A stretch of DNA of 64,000 nucleotides, taken from assembly GCA_031376285.1 (NCBI GenBank), contig JANMDN010000003.1, positions 1 through 64,000 of the forward strand, written 5' to 3'. Both the position numbers and the translations under genes were made by a program. This DNA comes from JANMDN01 sp031376285 (lineage in GTDB: Bacteria > Actinomycetota > Thermoleophilia > Miltoncostaeales > Miltoncostaeaceae). Every line of letters begins with the position of its first letter. Position 1 is the first letter of the stretch. This document shows, one piece after another, positions 51,752 to 59,352 of this stretch. Under the pieces are notes generated by a model. The model was not told the origin of the DNA, did no database searches, and worked only from the letters and a program-made list of their open reading frames with translations.

Positions 51752-53023
51752 TCAGGCGTGGGCGGCAACCACCGCAAGGCCCGCGGCCTCGCGAAGCGCC
51801 TCGGCCTTGTCCGTTCGCTCCCAGGTGAAGTCGTCGCCCACGCGACCGAAGTGGCCATACGCGGCGGTGTCGCGGTAGATCGGTCGACGCAGGTCGAGAT
51901 CGCGCAGGATCGCGGCGGGTCGCAGGTCGAAGTGCTCGCTCACGAGCTGCTCCACGCGTGCCACCGGCACATGCTCGGTGCCGAAGCACTCGACGAGCAC
52001 CGACATCGGCCGAGCGACGCCGATCGCATAGGCGACCTGCATCTGACAACGGTCGGCGAGACCGGCCGCCACGACGTTCTTGGCCACATACCTGGCGGCA
52101 TAGGCCGCCGAGCGGTCGACCTTGGTCGGATCCTTGCCCGAGAACGCGCCGCCGCCGTGCGGGGCCGCGCCACCGTAGGTATCGACGATGATCTTGCGAC
52201 CCGTAAGCCCCGTGTCGCCCATTGGGCCGCCGACGACGAACTTCCCTGTGGGATTCACGTACAGAACGTCGCGATCGCGGAGACGCTTGGCATCGACAAG
52301 ACCGACGTGGTCGACACAGAGGATCGGCTCGACGACGTACTCGATGAGATCGGCCCTCATGATCCTGTCGATGTCGACGCCCTCGCCGTGTTGGGTCGAG
52401 ATCACAACCCGCTCGATCTCGACCGGGTGCTGGTGACCGTGCTCGTCCACCTCGTAGCGGACCGTCACCTGTGTCTTGCCGTCGGGGCGTAGGTAGGGAA
52501 GAACTCCGGCCTTGCGGACCTCGGCCATTCGTTTGGCGAGCTTGTGGGCGAGCATGATCGGAAGCGGCATGAGCTCGTCGGTCTCGCGCGTGGCGTAGCC
52601 AAACATCATTCCCTGGTCGCCCGCGCCCACACGATCGAGCTGATCGACGTCGCCATGCTGCGCCTCATATGAATCCGCCACGCCCTGCGCGATGTCAGGC
52701 GACTGCTCGTCGAGGGCGATGACCACGCCGCACGTTTCCGCGTCGAAACCGTACTTCCCTCGTGTGTAGCCGATGTCGGTCACGGTCGTCCGGACGAGCC
52801 GTTGGATGTCGACCGAGGTGCTCGTCGTGATCTCGCCGGCGACGACCACGAGGCCCGTCGTAATGAGCGTCTCGCAGGCGACCCGCCCGGTCGGATCGTC
52901 GGCGAGCACGGCGTCGAGGACCGCGTCCGAGATCTGGTCGGCAATCTTGTCGGGATGTCCTTCGGTCACAGACTCCGAGGTGAACTGAAACGTGCGCGGG
53001 TTCGTCGGGTGCCCAGCAGTCAT
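51752..53023 (-). CDS. metK: S-adenosylmethionine synthetase
   Basis: 423 residues. SESVTEGHPDKIADQISDAV, GAGDQGMMFGYATRETDELM, GRKIIVDTYGGAAPHGGGAF (KIIVDTYGG signature) and SGKDPTKVDRSAAYAARYVA are all intact. It makes SAM from methionine and ATP for the methyltransferases around it. It has a 468-base upstream gap to the divergent MetE-methyltransferase gene. Confidence 0.97.
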   Translation of the reverse strand: MTAGHPTNPRTFQFTSESVTEGHPDKIADQISDAVLDAVLADDPTGRVACETLITTGLVVVAGEITTSTSVDIQRLVRTTVTDIGYTRGKYGFDAETCGVVIALDEQSPDIAQGVADSYEAQHGDVDQLDRVGAGDQGMMFGYATRETDELMPLPIMLAHKLAKRMAEVRKAGVLPYLRPDGKTQVTVRYEVDEHGHQHPVEIERVVISTQHGEGVDIDRIMRADLIEYVVEPILCVDHVGLVDAKRLRDRDVLYVNPTGKFVVGGPMGDTGLTGRKIIVDTYGGAAPHGGGAFSGKDPTKVDRSAAYAARYVAKNVVAAGLADRCQMQVAYAIGVARPMSVLVECFGTEHVPVARVEQLVSEHFDLRPAAILRDLDLRRPIYRDTAAYGHFGRVGDDFTWERTDKAEALREAAGLAVVAAHA

Positions 53024-53419
53024 TGTGAACGTATCCTCCGCTCGTCGTTCGGCAGCGAAGTTGATCGCGCACCGTACGTGATGGTGATGCAGACCCGCCC
53101 ACCGTACGATTCATTCGCTCGTGTGGCAATGAATCCGAATAACATTCTGTCGCGGTCCTAGTGCGCGATGGCCGACCGAATTTGATCGTGGGCTTCTCGG
53201 CAGAGCGCAGAAGAATGCTCGGGCCCGGCGAGGACCTTGGAGGATGGCTTGGCCGGCACCCGTGACTCCTCCCCGAAGGGGCGCCGCCTCCGTTTCCGAA
53301 CACCGGACGAGGAATGCCGCGCGGGCCAACGATCCGGTCTGGCCGGCCGCTCCAGAGCGCACGGCCACCGAACATCGTTCTGATCAGACGCTTGCGCATC
53401 GAACAATGCGTTGCGTCGA
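53024..53419. other. Long intergenic region between metK and the MetE-methyltransferase fusion
   Basis: About 395 bases with no gene supported on either strand. An AT-rich patch at 53,130-53,160 (cattcgctcgtgtggcaatg; gaataacattctg) may contain the metK promoter. No SAM or SAH riboswitch pattern was recognised. The remaining 53.16-53.41 kb has no obvious feature. Confidence 0.5.
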
Positions 53420-53435
53420 GATAGACCGGTCTGTA
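53420..53435. promoter_or_regulatory. TetR-type operator, site 3
   Basis: GATAGACCGGTCTGTA matches site 1 at 14 of 16 positions. The reverse complement begins ACGATACAGACCGGTCTA, preserving the flanking ACGA of the other sites. It ends 56 bases before the MetE-methyltransferase ATG. Confidence 0.65.
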
Positions 53436-53491
53436 TCGTTGCGCCCATCGGGTCAGCGCACCCAACACAGTGGTCGAGGAGGTCGGTAACG

Positions 53492-55600
53492 ATGTCCACC
53501 AGTGCGGCAAGTACACGCCCCGCCACGCAGCGAAAGACACAGGGCCGCGGTCGTGGGGATCGCGGAAGTCTCCCGGTCGGTATGCACTTGGTGGGCAGCC
53601 TTCCGCTGTGGAGCGCCGAAGAGACGTTTCGCGTTGTCAGCGAGGTCGCGGGAACGCGCCTGCGGCGGATCCCGGACGGCGAGACCGGCCCGCGCGCCGA
53701 CTGGATCGTCTGGCAGTACCCGGTCCTCAGCTCCCGCCCCGAGTTCGAGGTGGCACCACCCGCGCCTGATGCGTACCGGCACCTGCCGCGCCTGCGAATT
53801 CGAAGCGACGTCGACCGCGACGGGCTCGCGTTCGGGAGTCTCGGGTACGCGGCCGCGGCGGAAAGTTCCTATCGGGAGTTCTCCCGACTGAAGCTCGAGC
53901 ACGTGATCCCGGCCGAAACGCGATTCGAGGTCTCGCTACCAACGCCGCTCGTACCGGTCAGCGCGTTCGTGTGCACCGAGGATCAGTCCGCCGTGGAGCG
54001 AGCCTACGAGGCGCGGCTCATGGAGGAACTCGACGAGATCCTCGCGTGCATCCCCGAGGGGCAGCTGGCGATTCAGTGGTGCACGAGCTTCGAGTTCCTC
54101 ATGCTCGAGGGACTCTTTCCGGTGTGGTTTCCGGACGTGAAGGGTGGGATCGTCGAGCGACTCCTGCGGATCAGCCGACGAGTGCCGCCTGAGGTCGAGC
54201 TCGGATTCCATCTCTGCTACGGCGACAGCCAGCGAGGACTTCACCGCGAGCCAGACGACCTTCGCAAGCTGGTCGAGATGGCAAACGTCTTGGCGGGCGG
54301 CATGGGTCGCCCGCTCAACTGGGTCCATCTGCCCGTGCGTCGGGCGCAGGCCGACCGCGAGTACTTCGCGCCGCTTGCGGATCTCCGGCTTCACGCGGAC
54401 ACCGAGCTCTACCTCGGCGTGGTGCATCCCGAGGACGGGGCAGCAGGAGCCACTCAGCGCATCGAGGCGGCGCAGTTGGTCGTCGAGGGAAACTTCGGCA
54501 TTGCGACCGAGTGCGGCTGGGGTCGGCGACCGCGGGCGCAGGTCGACGAGCTGCTGCGCCTGCACACCGAGCTCTGCCGACCGGTGTCGCAGCGCGCATC
54601 CGGGAAATCGTTCACCTGGCCGGAGGGCGTCGTGGCGATTCCCGACGAGGACTGGGTGCGCGCGCCGGTCGACACCTTCGGCTTGAGCTACGACGTCGTC
54701 GACGGTCACGGCTGGTACGAGAACCTCGACCCCACGGTTGAGCGGCTCACGCGCGAACTCCGCGACGGCGACATCCTGATCGACTACTCCGGCGGGACGG
54801 GCATCCTGCTCAACCGCCTGCGCAGACAGGTGTTCGATCGGCAGATCGGGATGTTGATCGCCGACAGCTCGCCGAAGTTCCTGCGCGTCGCCGTGGACCA
54901 TTTCGAAGGCGACCCGCGCCTCGCGTTCCGGGTCCTGCGATACCTGAAGGACGAGAAGCGCCTGCAGTTCATCGACGAAGTGCTCGACCAGCCGCTCCTT
55001 GACCGCAAGGTCGACGCCCTCGCCTCGACGAACGCGATCCACCTCTACACGAACCTCGACGAAACCCTCGCGTCATGGGCAAGGGTTCTGCGCCCCGGGG
55101 GCAAGGTGTTCATCAACTCGGGCAACCTCCGAAACCTGCGCGCCGCCCCGAACGAGTGGATCCTCGACGAGACCGTCTACGTCGTGCACGAGGTCGCGGT
55201 CGGCGTCGTGCGCACAGATCCCCGCTTTGCCGCCTACCGCGAGGCGCTCGACGACGAGGAGCGTATCTCGCGCTATCTCGCGTTCCGCGACAAGGTGTTC
55301 CTCCCACCGCGGCCGCTCTCGCTCTATATCTCTGCGCTCGAGAACGCCGGCTTCGAGGTCACGAACGTCAGCGAGAAACAGATCACGGCGACCATCGACG
55401 ACTGGTTCGACCTCCTTAAGGCATACCACGAGCCGGTGCTCGGCTGGGTGGGTGGCTCCGAGAAGATCGACGGGACGGCTCCGACCGAGGAGGCGATCGA
55501 CGACCGCCTCGCGCTCATCCGACAGTCCCTCGACGTCATCTTCGGCGGGCGACCGGACTTCCATTGCTGCTGGACCTACATTGAGGCGCAACGGTCATGA
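53492..55600 (+). CDS. MetE-like zinc barrel fused to a SAM-dependent methyltransferase
   Basis: 702 residues with two modules. Residues about 28-390 are MetE/UROD-like: HLVGSLPLWSAEETFRVV, RIPDGETGPRADW, ELGFHLCYGDSQRGLHREPD and NFGIATECGWGRRPRAQVD; His/Cys in FHLCYGD and Cys in ATECGW align with the zinc ligands of MetE. Residues about 420-700 are a class I methyltransferase: DILIDYSGGTGILLNRL (motif I), MLIADSSPKFLRVAVDHF and WARVLRPGGKVFINSGNLR. A zinc-thiol site plus a SAM site in one chain suggests methyl shuttling between SAM and a thiol. GGAGG precedes ATG 53492; the end overlaps the thiolase (ATGA). Confidence 0.85.
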   Translation: MSTSAASTRPATQRKTQGRGRGDRGSLPVGMHLVGSLPLWSAEETFRVVSEVAGTRLRRIPDGETGPRADWIVWQYPVLSSRPEFEVAPPAPDAYRHLPRLRIRSDVDRDGLAFGSLGYAAAAESSYREFSRLKLEHVIPAETRFEVSLPTPLVPVSAFVCTEDQSAVERAYEARLMEELDEILACIPEGQLAIQWCTSFEFLMLEGLFPVWFPDVKGGIVERLLRISRRVPPEVELGFHLCYGDSQRGLHREPDDLRKLVEMANVLAGGMGRPLNWVHLPVRRAQADREYFAPLADLRLHADTELYLGVVHPEDGAAGATQRIEAAQLVVEGNFGIATECGWGRRPRAQVDELLRLHTELCRPVSQRASGKSFTWPEGVVAIPDEDWVRAPVDTFGLSYDVVDGHGWYENLDPTVERLTRELRDGDILIDYSGGTGILLNRLRRQVFDRQIGMLIADSSPKFLRVAVDHFEGDPRLAFRVLRYLKDEKRLQFIDEVLDQPLLDRKVDALASTNAIHLYTNLDETLASWARVLRPGGKVFINSGNLRNLRAAPNEWILDETVYVVHEVAVGVVRTDPRFAAYREALDDEERISRYLAFRDKVFLPPRPLSLYISALENAGFEVTNVSEKQITATIDDWFDLLKAYHEPVLGWVGGSEKIDGTAPTEEAIDDRLALIRQSLDVIFGGRPDFHCCWTYIEAQRS

Positions 55601-56757
55601 GGGACGTTTTCGTCAATGGGATTGGCATGACCCATTTCACGAAGCAACCTGACAGGAGCCTCAAGAACCTGACCGCGGAGGCCGTCACCGGGGCCCTCGA
55701 CGATTCGGGAATCGGCGTTGAAGGCATCGAGCGTGTGTTCTTCGGCAACGCCGTCGCCGGGGCGATCACACGGCAGGAGATGGTGAAGGGACAGATTCTC
55801 CTGCGCCCGCTGGGCTTCGAGGGACTCTTCATCGCAAACGTCGAGAACGCATGCGCATCGGCGTCCACGGCGTTCCACATGGCCTGGCTCGCCGTGGCGT
55901 CGGGCGAATGCGACGTGGCGCTGGCCATCGGGGCCGAGAAGATGACGCACCCGGACAAGCAGGTCACGTTCGAGGCGATCGGCAGGAGCATCGACGTCGA
56001 GGACTCGCCTCCCGCGACCGACGGGCGTTCGCCACTCATGGACTCATACGCCGAAGCCGCGCAGGACTACCTGGACTGGAGTTCCGCGACGCTCGAGGAC
56101 TGTGCTGCCATCGTGGTGAAGAACCAGGCAAACGGGATGTTGAACCCCCTCGCCCAGTATGGAGCGAACATCACGGTCGACGAGGTGCTCTCCGCCCGCG
56201 AGATCGTCAAGCCGCTCACCCTCTATATGTGCTCGCCCATCTCAGACGGAGCGGCGGCGGCGGTGCTGACCGCCCACCCGCCGTCCGGACGTGGACGAAA
56301 CGTCCGGGTTGGCGCGTCGACGCTCCGGTCCGGCCTTGGAAACTCCCACGCCCCGAAGAAGGGCGCATGGCTGGCAGCTCAGGAAGCGTACGAACGCGCT
56401 GGAGTGGGCCCTGAGGACCTCGACATGGTCGAGATCCACGACGCCGCCGCGCCCGCCGAGCTTCAGCTCTACGAGCAGGTCGGACTTGCGCCGTTCGGTG
56501 AAGGGGCGGAGTTGATTCGCTCTGGCGCCGTGCTCCTCGGCGGCCGCATCCCCGCGAATCCGAGCGGGGGGCTGCTCGCCCGCGGCCACCCGATCGGGGC
56601 GACCGGCCTCGCACAGATCGTCGAGGCGGTCCTGCAGTTGCGCGGCGACGCCGGAGGACGGCAAATCCCCGACGTGACCGTTGCGCTCACTCAGAACGGG
56701 GGCGGGTGGCACGACGGCGACAACGTCGCCCACTGCGTCCACATCCTCGTCAGGTAG
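55597..56757 (+). CDS. SCP2-type thiolase (acetyl-CoA acetyltransferase family)
   Basis: 386 residues. VNGIGMTHFTKQPDRSLKNL, ENACASASTAFHMAWLAVAS (active Cys), EIHDAAAPAELQLYEQVGLA (His) and NPSGGLLARGHPIGATGLAQ (His) and QNGGGWHDGDNVAHCVHIL are thiolase catalytic loops. It cleaves or forms beta-ketoacyl-CoA, or acts on sterol or branched substrates as SCP2 thiolases do. It is paralogous to the frameshifted thiolase at 47.2 kb and overlaps the MetE-methyltransferase stop. It is thus in the TetR regulon. Confidence 0.92.
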   Translation: MRDVFVNGIGMTHFTKQPDRSLKNLTAEAVTGALDDSGIGVEGIERVFFGNAVAGAITRQEMVKGQILLRPLGFEGLFIANVENACASASTAFHMAWLAVASGECDVALAIGAEKMTHPDKQVTFEAIGRSIDVEDSPPATDGRSPLMDSYAEAAQDYLDWSSATLEDCAAIVVKNQANGMLNPLAQYGANITVDEVLSAREIVKPLTLYMCSPISDGAAAAVLTAHPPSGRGRNVRVGASTLRSGLGNSHAPKKGAWLAAQEAYERAGVGPEDLDMVEIHDAAAPAELQLYEQVGLAPFGEGAELIRSGAVLLGGRIPANPSGGLLARGHPIGATGLAQIVEAVLQLRGDAGGRQIPDVTVALTQNGGGWHDGDNVAHCVHILVR

Positions 56758-57712
56758 ACGCCCCCGAACCTTGCCCCGTGAGGCCGGTCATGGTCGATGC
56801 GAGGTCGTCCGGCCGGATCGACTCGGGTAGGCCGATCAACACGAGGCGCGAGCCCGGTGTCTCGTCCCCCCACGGCCGGTCGCGTTCGATGCTCCAGCGC
56901 CGCCCGACGAGCTGAAGGACATATCGGTGTGCGGTGTCCTCGCGCAGGTGAAGGATGCCCTTCGCGCGTAGGACGTCCTCGGGAAGCGCGATGACAGCCT
57001 CGCAGAACGCCTTGCCGTCGAGCGGAGCGTCGCCGACCCAACTCCACGTGGCGTAGCCGGGTTCGTGGTGAGATCCGAGTGGTGGTGTGACCTGGGACTT
57101 CGGCGGGGCGTGATGTCGCGCGCCGAGCACGATGTCGGTCGAGACGTCCCCGAAGGACGCATCGACGATGCTCGCAAACGGGGCGGCCTCGCGCAGCCAC
57201 GCGCGCGTCTCCCTGAGGGCGCTTGAGCTCACCAGGTCGCTCTTGTTGAGGACGATGAGATCGGCCGAGCGGAGCTGGCCCCGCACCTGTGGCCCAACAT
57301 GGCGGTCGCTCGCCCGCACCCTCGCGGTCTCGGCGTCGACGACGACGACGGCCGCGTCACGACGGAAGCCGGGGATCTCCCCGTACTGCGCAATCGCAGC
57401 CGGATCGCCGATGCCGCTTGCCTCGACGACGACCTGCTCGGGAGGATCGTCGCGATCGCGCAGGCCGGCGAGGGCGAACATGAACTCACCGCTCAGCCCG
57501 CAGCAGATACAACCATTGGTGAGGCTGATCGTCTCACTCTCTCGCGAGGACACCAGCTCGGCGTCGATGTTGATCGCCCCGAAGTCGTTGACGAGCACCG
57601 CGATCCGGCGGTCGCTTTGCTGCAATAGGCGGTTCAGAAGGGTGGTCTTCCCCGCGCCGAGGAAACCGCCGACGACGGTGAGGGGGATGCCGGTGAGGGT
57701 CGTCGCGGCCAC
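56750..57712 (-). CDS. CobW/G3E-family metal-homeostasis GTPase
   Basis: 320 residues. GGFLGAGKTTLLNRLL (Walker A), NGCICCGLSGEFMFALAGL (CxCC metal motif), VEASGIGDPAAI and LIVLNKSDLV are G3E features; the C-terminal CobW_C domain follows (WSWVGDAPLDGKAFCEAVIA). It probably inserts or chaperones a metal such as zinc or cobalt. GTG 57712 shares one base with the cupin stop (TAGTG). Its 3' end overlaps the thiolase end on the other strand by eight bases. A metal insertase next to zinc MetE-like and B12 enzymes is fitting, but this is inference. Confidence 0.9.
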   Translation of the reverse strand: MAATTLTGIPLTVVGGFLGAGKTTLLNRLLQQSDRRIAVLVNDFGAINIDAELVSSRESETISLTNGCICCGLSGEFMFALAGLRDRDDPPEQVVVEASGIGDPAAIAQYGEIPGFRRDAAVVVVDAETARVRASDRHVGPQVRGQLRSADLIVLNKSDLVSSSALRETRAWLREAAPFASIVDASFGDVSTDIVLGARHHAPPKSQVTPPLGSHHEPGYATWSWVGDAPLDGKAFCEAVIALPEDVLRAKGILHLREDTAHRYVLQLVGRRWSIERDRPWGDETPGSRLVLIGLPESIRPDDLASTMTGLTGQGSGAST

Positions 57713-58098
57713 TATGCGTTCGAGGCGTCGCGCGCGCGATCGAACTTTGCGCTCGGCTCGTATCCCTGTCCGGGCACGCCTCCGATGCAGAGGAAGCGCA
57801 GACCATTCTGGCCCACATGGACGTTGCGCATGGTTCCGGGAGGGACCGAGATCATCGTCTCCGGCCCAAACTCGAGTCGCTCGCCGTCGACCTCGATCCA
57901 TCCGGAGCCGCCGAGGCCGACGTAGATCTCCTCCTGCCCGCTTGGCGCCTCATCATGCTCCGGTGGGCCGTCGTCACCCGGCTGGAAGTCGAAAAGTTGG
58001 ATCCCGAAGCCTGAGATACCCATGTCGTGGCGGACGAGCGCCACGCGCCCTTCGAAGACCCAGCTGAGTTCCGGGAAGGTCTTTCGCGTATGCGCCAT
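57712..58098 (-). CDS. Single-domain cupin protein
   Basis: 128 residues. PPEHDEAPSGQEEIYVGLGG plus SGWIEVDGERLEFGPETMIS and PPGTMRNVHVG form the two cupin motifs, with H/E/H metal ligands plausibly present. It may be a small metal-binding enzyme or sensor. It is co-transcribed with the CobW GTPase. Confidence 0.8.
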   Translation of the reverse strand: MAHTRKTFPELSWVFEGRVALVRHDMGISGFGIQLFDFQPGDDGPPEHDEAPSGQEEIYVGLGGSGWIEVDGERLEFGPETMISVPPGTMRNVHVGQNGLRFLCIGGVPGQGYEPSAKFDRARDASNA

Positions 58099-58370
58099 CG
58101 TGCCTCCTCGTGATCGCGGTGCTCCCTGTGGGCATCATCGCGCAGCGGACGCTGCAGGGTGCGCGTCGCCGTCGCTCTCCCGGGCCGAGTCCCCCTAGGG
58201 GTTGGTTTCGCCCACCTCGCGGGGGCAACTTGGCGAAATCCGCAGATTGCCCGGACGGTCGGACCCCCGTCGCGATTCGAGGGATTGCCAAGGGGGTCAG
58301 TACGTGGTGGTTTCTTTGGTACGGAAGGGAGGCCGGGCAACGGCGAGGAAGCGACGCCCGGGATGGTCCG

Positions 58371-59306
58371 ATGCGCCATGCGAAGGGCATACGGCGAATA
58401 GCCGCCGCAATCGGGAATGTCGTCTCCGGACCGTCCACACCGGCGACGCTGGCGACGAAGGCCCCGCCGGCGCCGAGGGTTCTGGACGACTGCGCGGCGG
58501 AGGCGCGTGGACGCCTCATGGCTGCGTGGGAGACCGACGAGCTGGGCGGCGTCGATGTCGTCGTGCGGATGCTCGGCCCGTTCGAGCTGAGCCTCGGCGA
58601 GACTCCGGTCGAGCATTGGGCAAGCGTCAAGGGCCTCGCGGTGCTGAAGTACCTCTTGCTCCACGCCCCCCGCCCGGTTCGGCGCGAGACGCTCATGGAC
58701 CTCCTCTGGCCGGGCTACCGCCCCCAGTCGGCGCGCAATAACCTGAATGTCGCGATCTACGCGCTTCGTCGATCAGTGGAGGCGGCCGCGGGTGATGTGG
58801 CGCTCCTGCACTACCGCGACGGTTGCTACGTCTTGAACCCAACGCTCAGCTGGTGGGTGGACCTGAAGCGCTTCCGAGCGACACTCGCAAGCGGGGACGA
58901 GGCGACGGGGCGGGGAGCGCGCGGCGAGGCCATGGAGTGGTACCTGCGTGCGGTCGGGTTCTACCGCGGCCCCCTCTTCGAAGACGACGTTCGCTCGGAG
59001 TGGCATCTCGACGAACAGCGAGCCCTGCAGGACCTGTACCTCGGCGCCAGCGAGGCCGTCGCGTCGCTGCACCTGGAAGCGGGCGAGGTCGCCGAAGCGT
59101 TGGCGACTGGCCAGGAGGTTCTCCGGACCGACCCCTGTCGCGAGTCGACCCACCGCCTACTGATGCGGTGTTTCGCGCTCCAGCAGCAGCGCCAACTCGT
59201 GGCCCGTCAGTTCCGCAAATGCGTCGAGGTGCTCGAACGCGAACTCGGCCTTCCGCCGGCCGGAGAGACACTTCGCCTCTATCGAGAGCTGACGGAGGGC
59301 GCCTGA
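58371..59306 (+). CDS. SARP-type (BTAD-domain) transcriptional activator
   Basis: About 311 residues if started at 58371. The N-terminal winged helix has VRMLGPFELSLGETPVEHWA, then KGLAVLKYLLLHAPRPVRRE and MDLLWPGYRPQSARNNLNVA as in OmpR-like SARP domains; the C-terminal BTAD repeats follow (WYLRAVGFYRGPLFEDDVRS; HRLLMRCFALQQQRQLVARQ). Family members bind direct heptamer repeats near -35. The start is uncertain; Met at 58518 is an alternative. The neighbour, convergent from the other strand, is the haloperoxidase operon, a possible target. Confidence 0.85.
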   Translation: MRHAKGIRRIAAAIGNVVSGPSTPATLATKAPPAPRVLDDCAAEARGRLMAAWETDELGGVDVVVRMLGPFELSLGETPVEHWASVKGLAVLKYLLLHAPRPVRRETLMDLLWPGYRPQSARNNLNVAIYALRRSVEAAAGDVALLHYRDGCYVLNPTLSWWVDLKRFRATLASGDEATGRGARGEAMEWYLRAVGFYRGPLFEDDVRSEWHLDEQRALQDLYLGASEAVASLHLEAGEVAEALATGQEVLRTDPCRESTHRLLMRCFALQQQRQLVARQFRKCVEVLERELGLPPAGETLRLYRELTEGA

Positions 59307-59352
59307 CCACGGCGCGGCACGCGGGGAGAACCCCGCGCGCCGCGCCTCAACA

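Noticed and set aside
50924..52492. 522-residue open frame opposite ahcY and metK
   Set aside because: Arg/His/Pro-rich composition and complete overlap with two invariant genes.
53024..53160. SAM or SAH riboswitch before metK
   Set aside because: No conserved core of any known SAM or SAH class was found in the leader.
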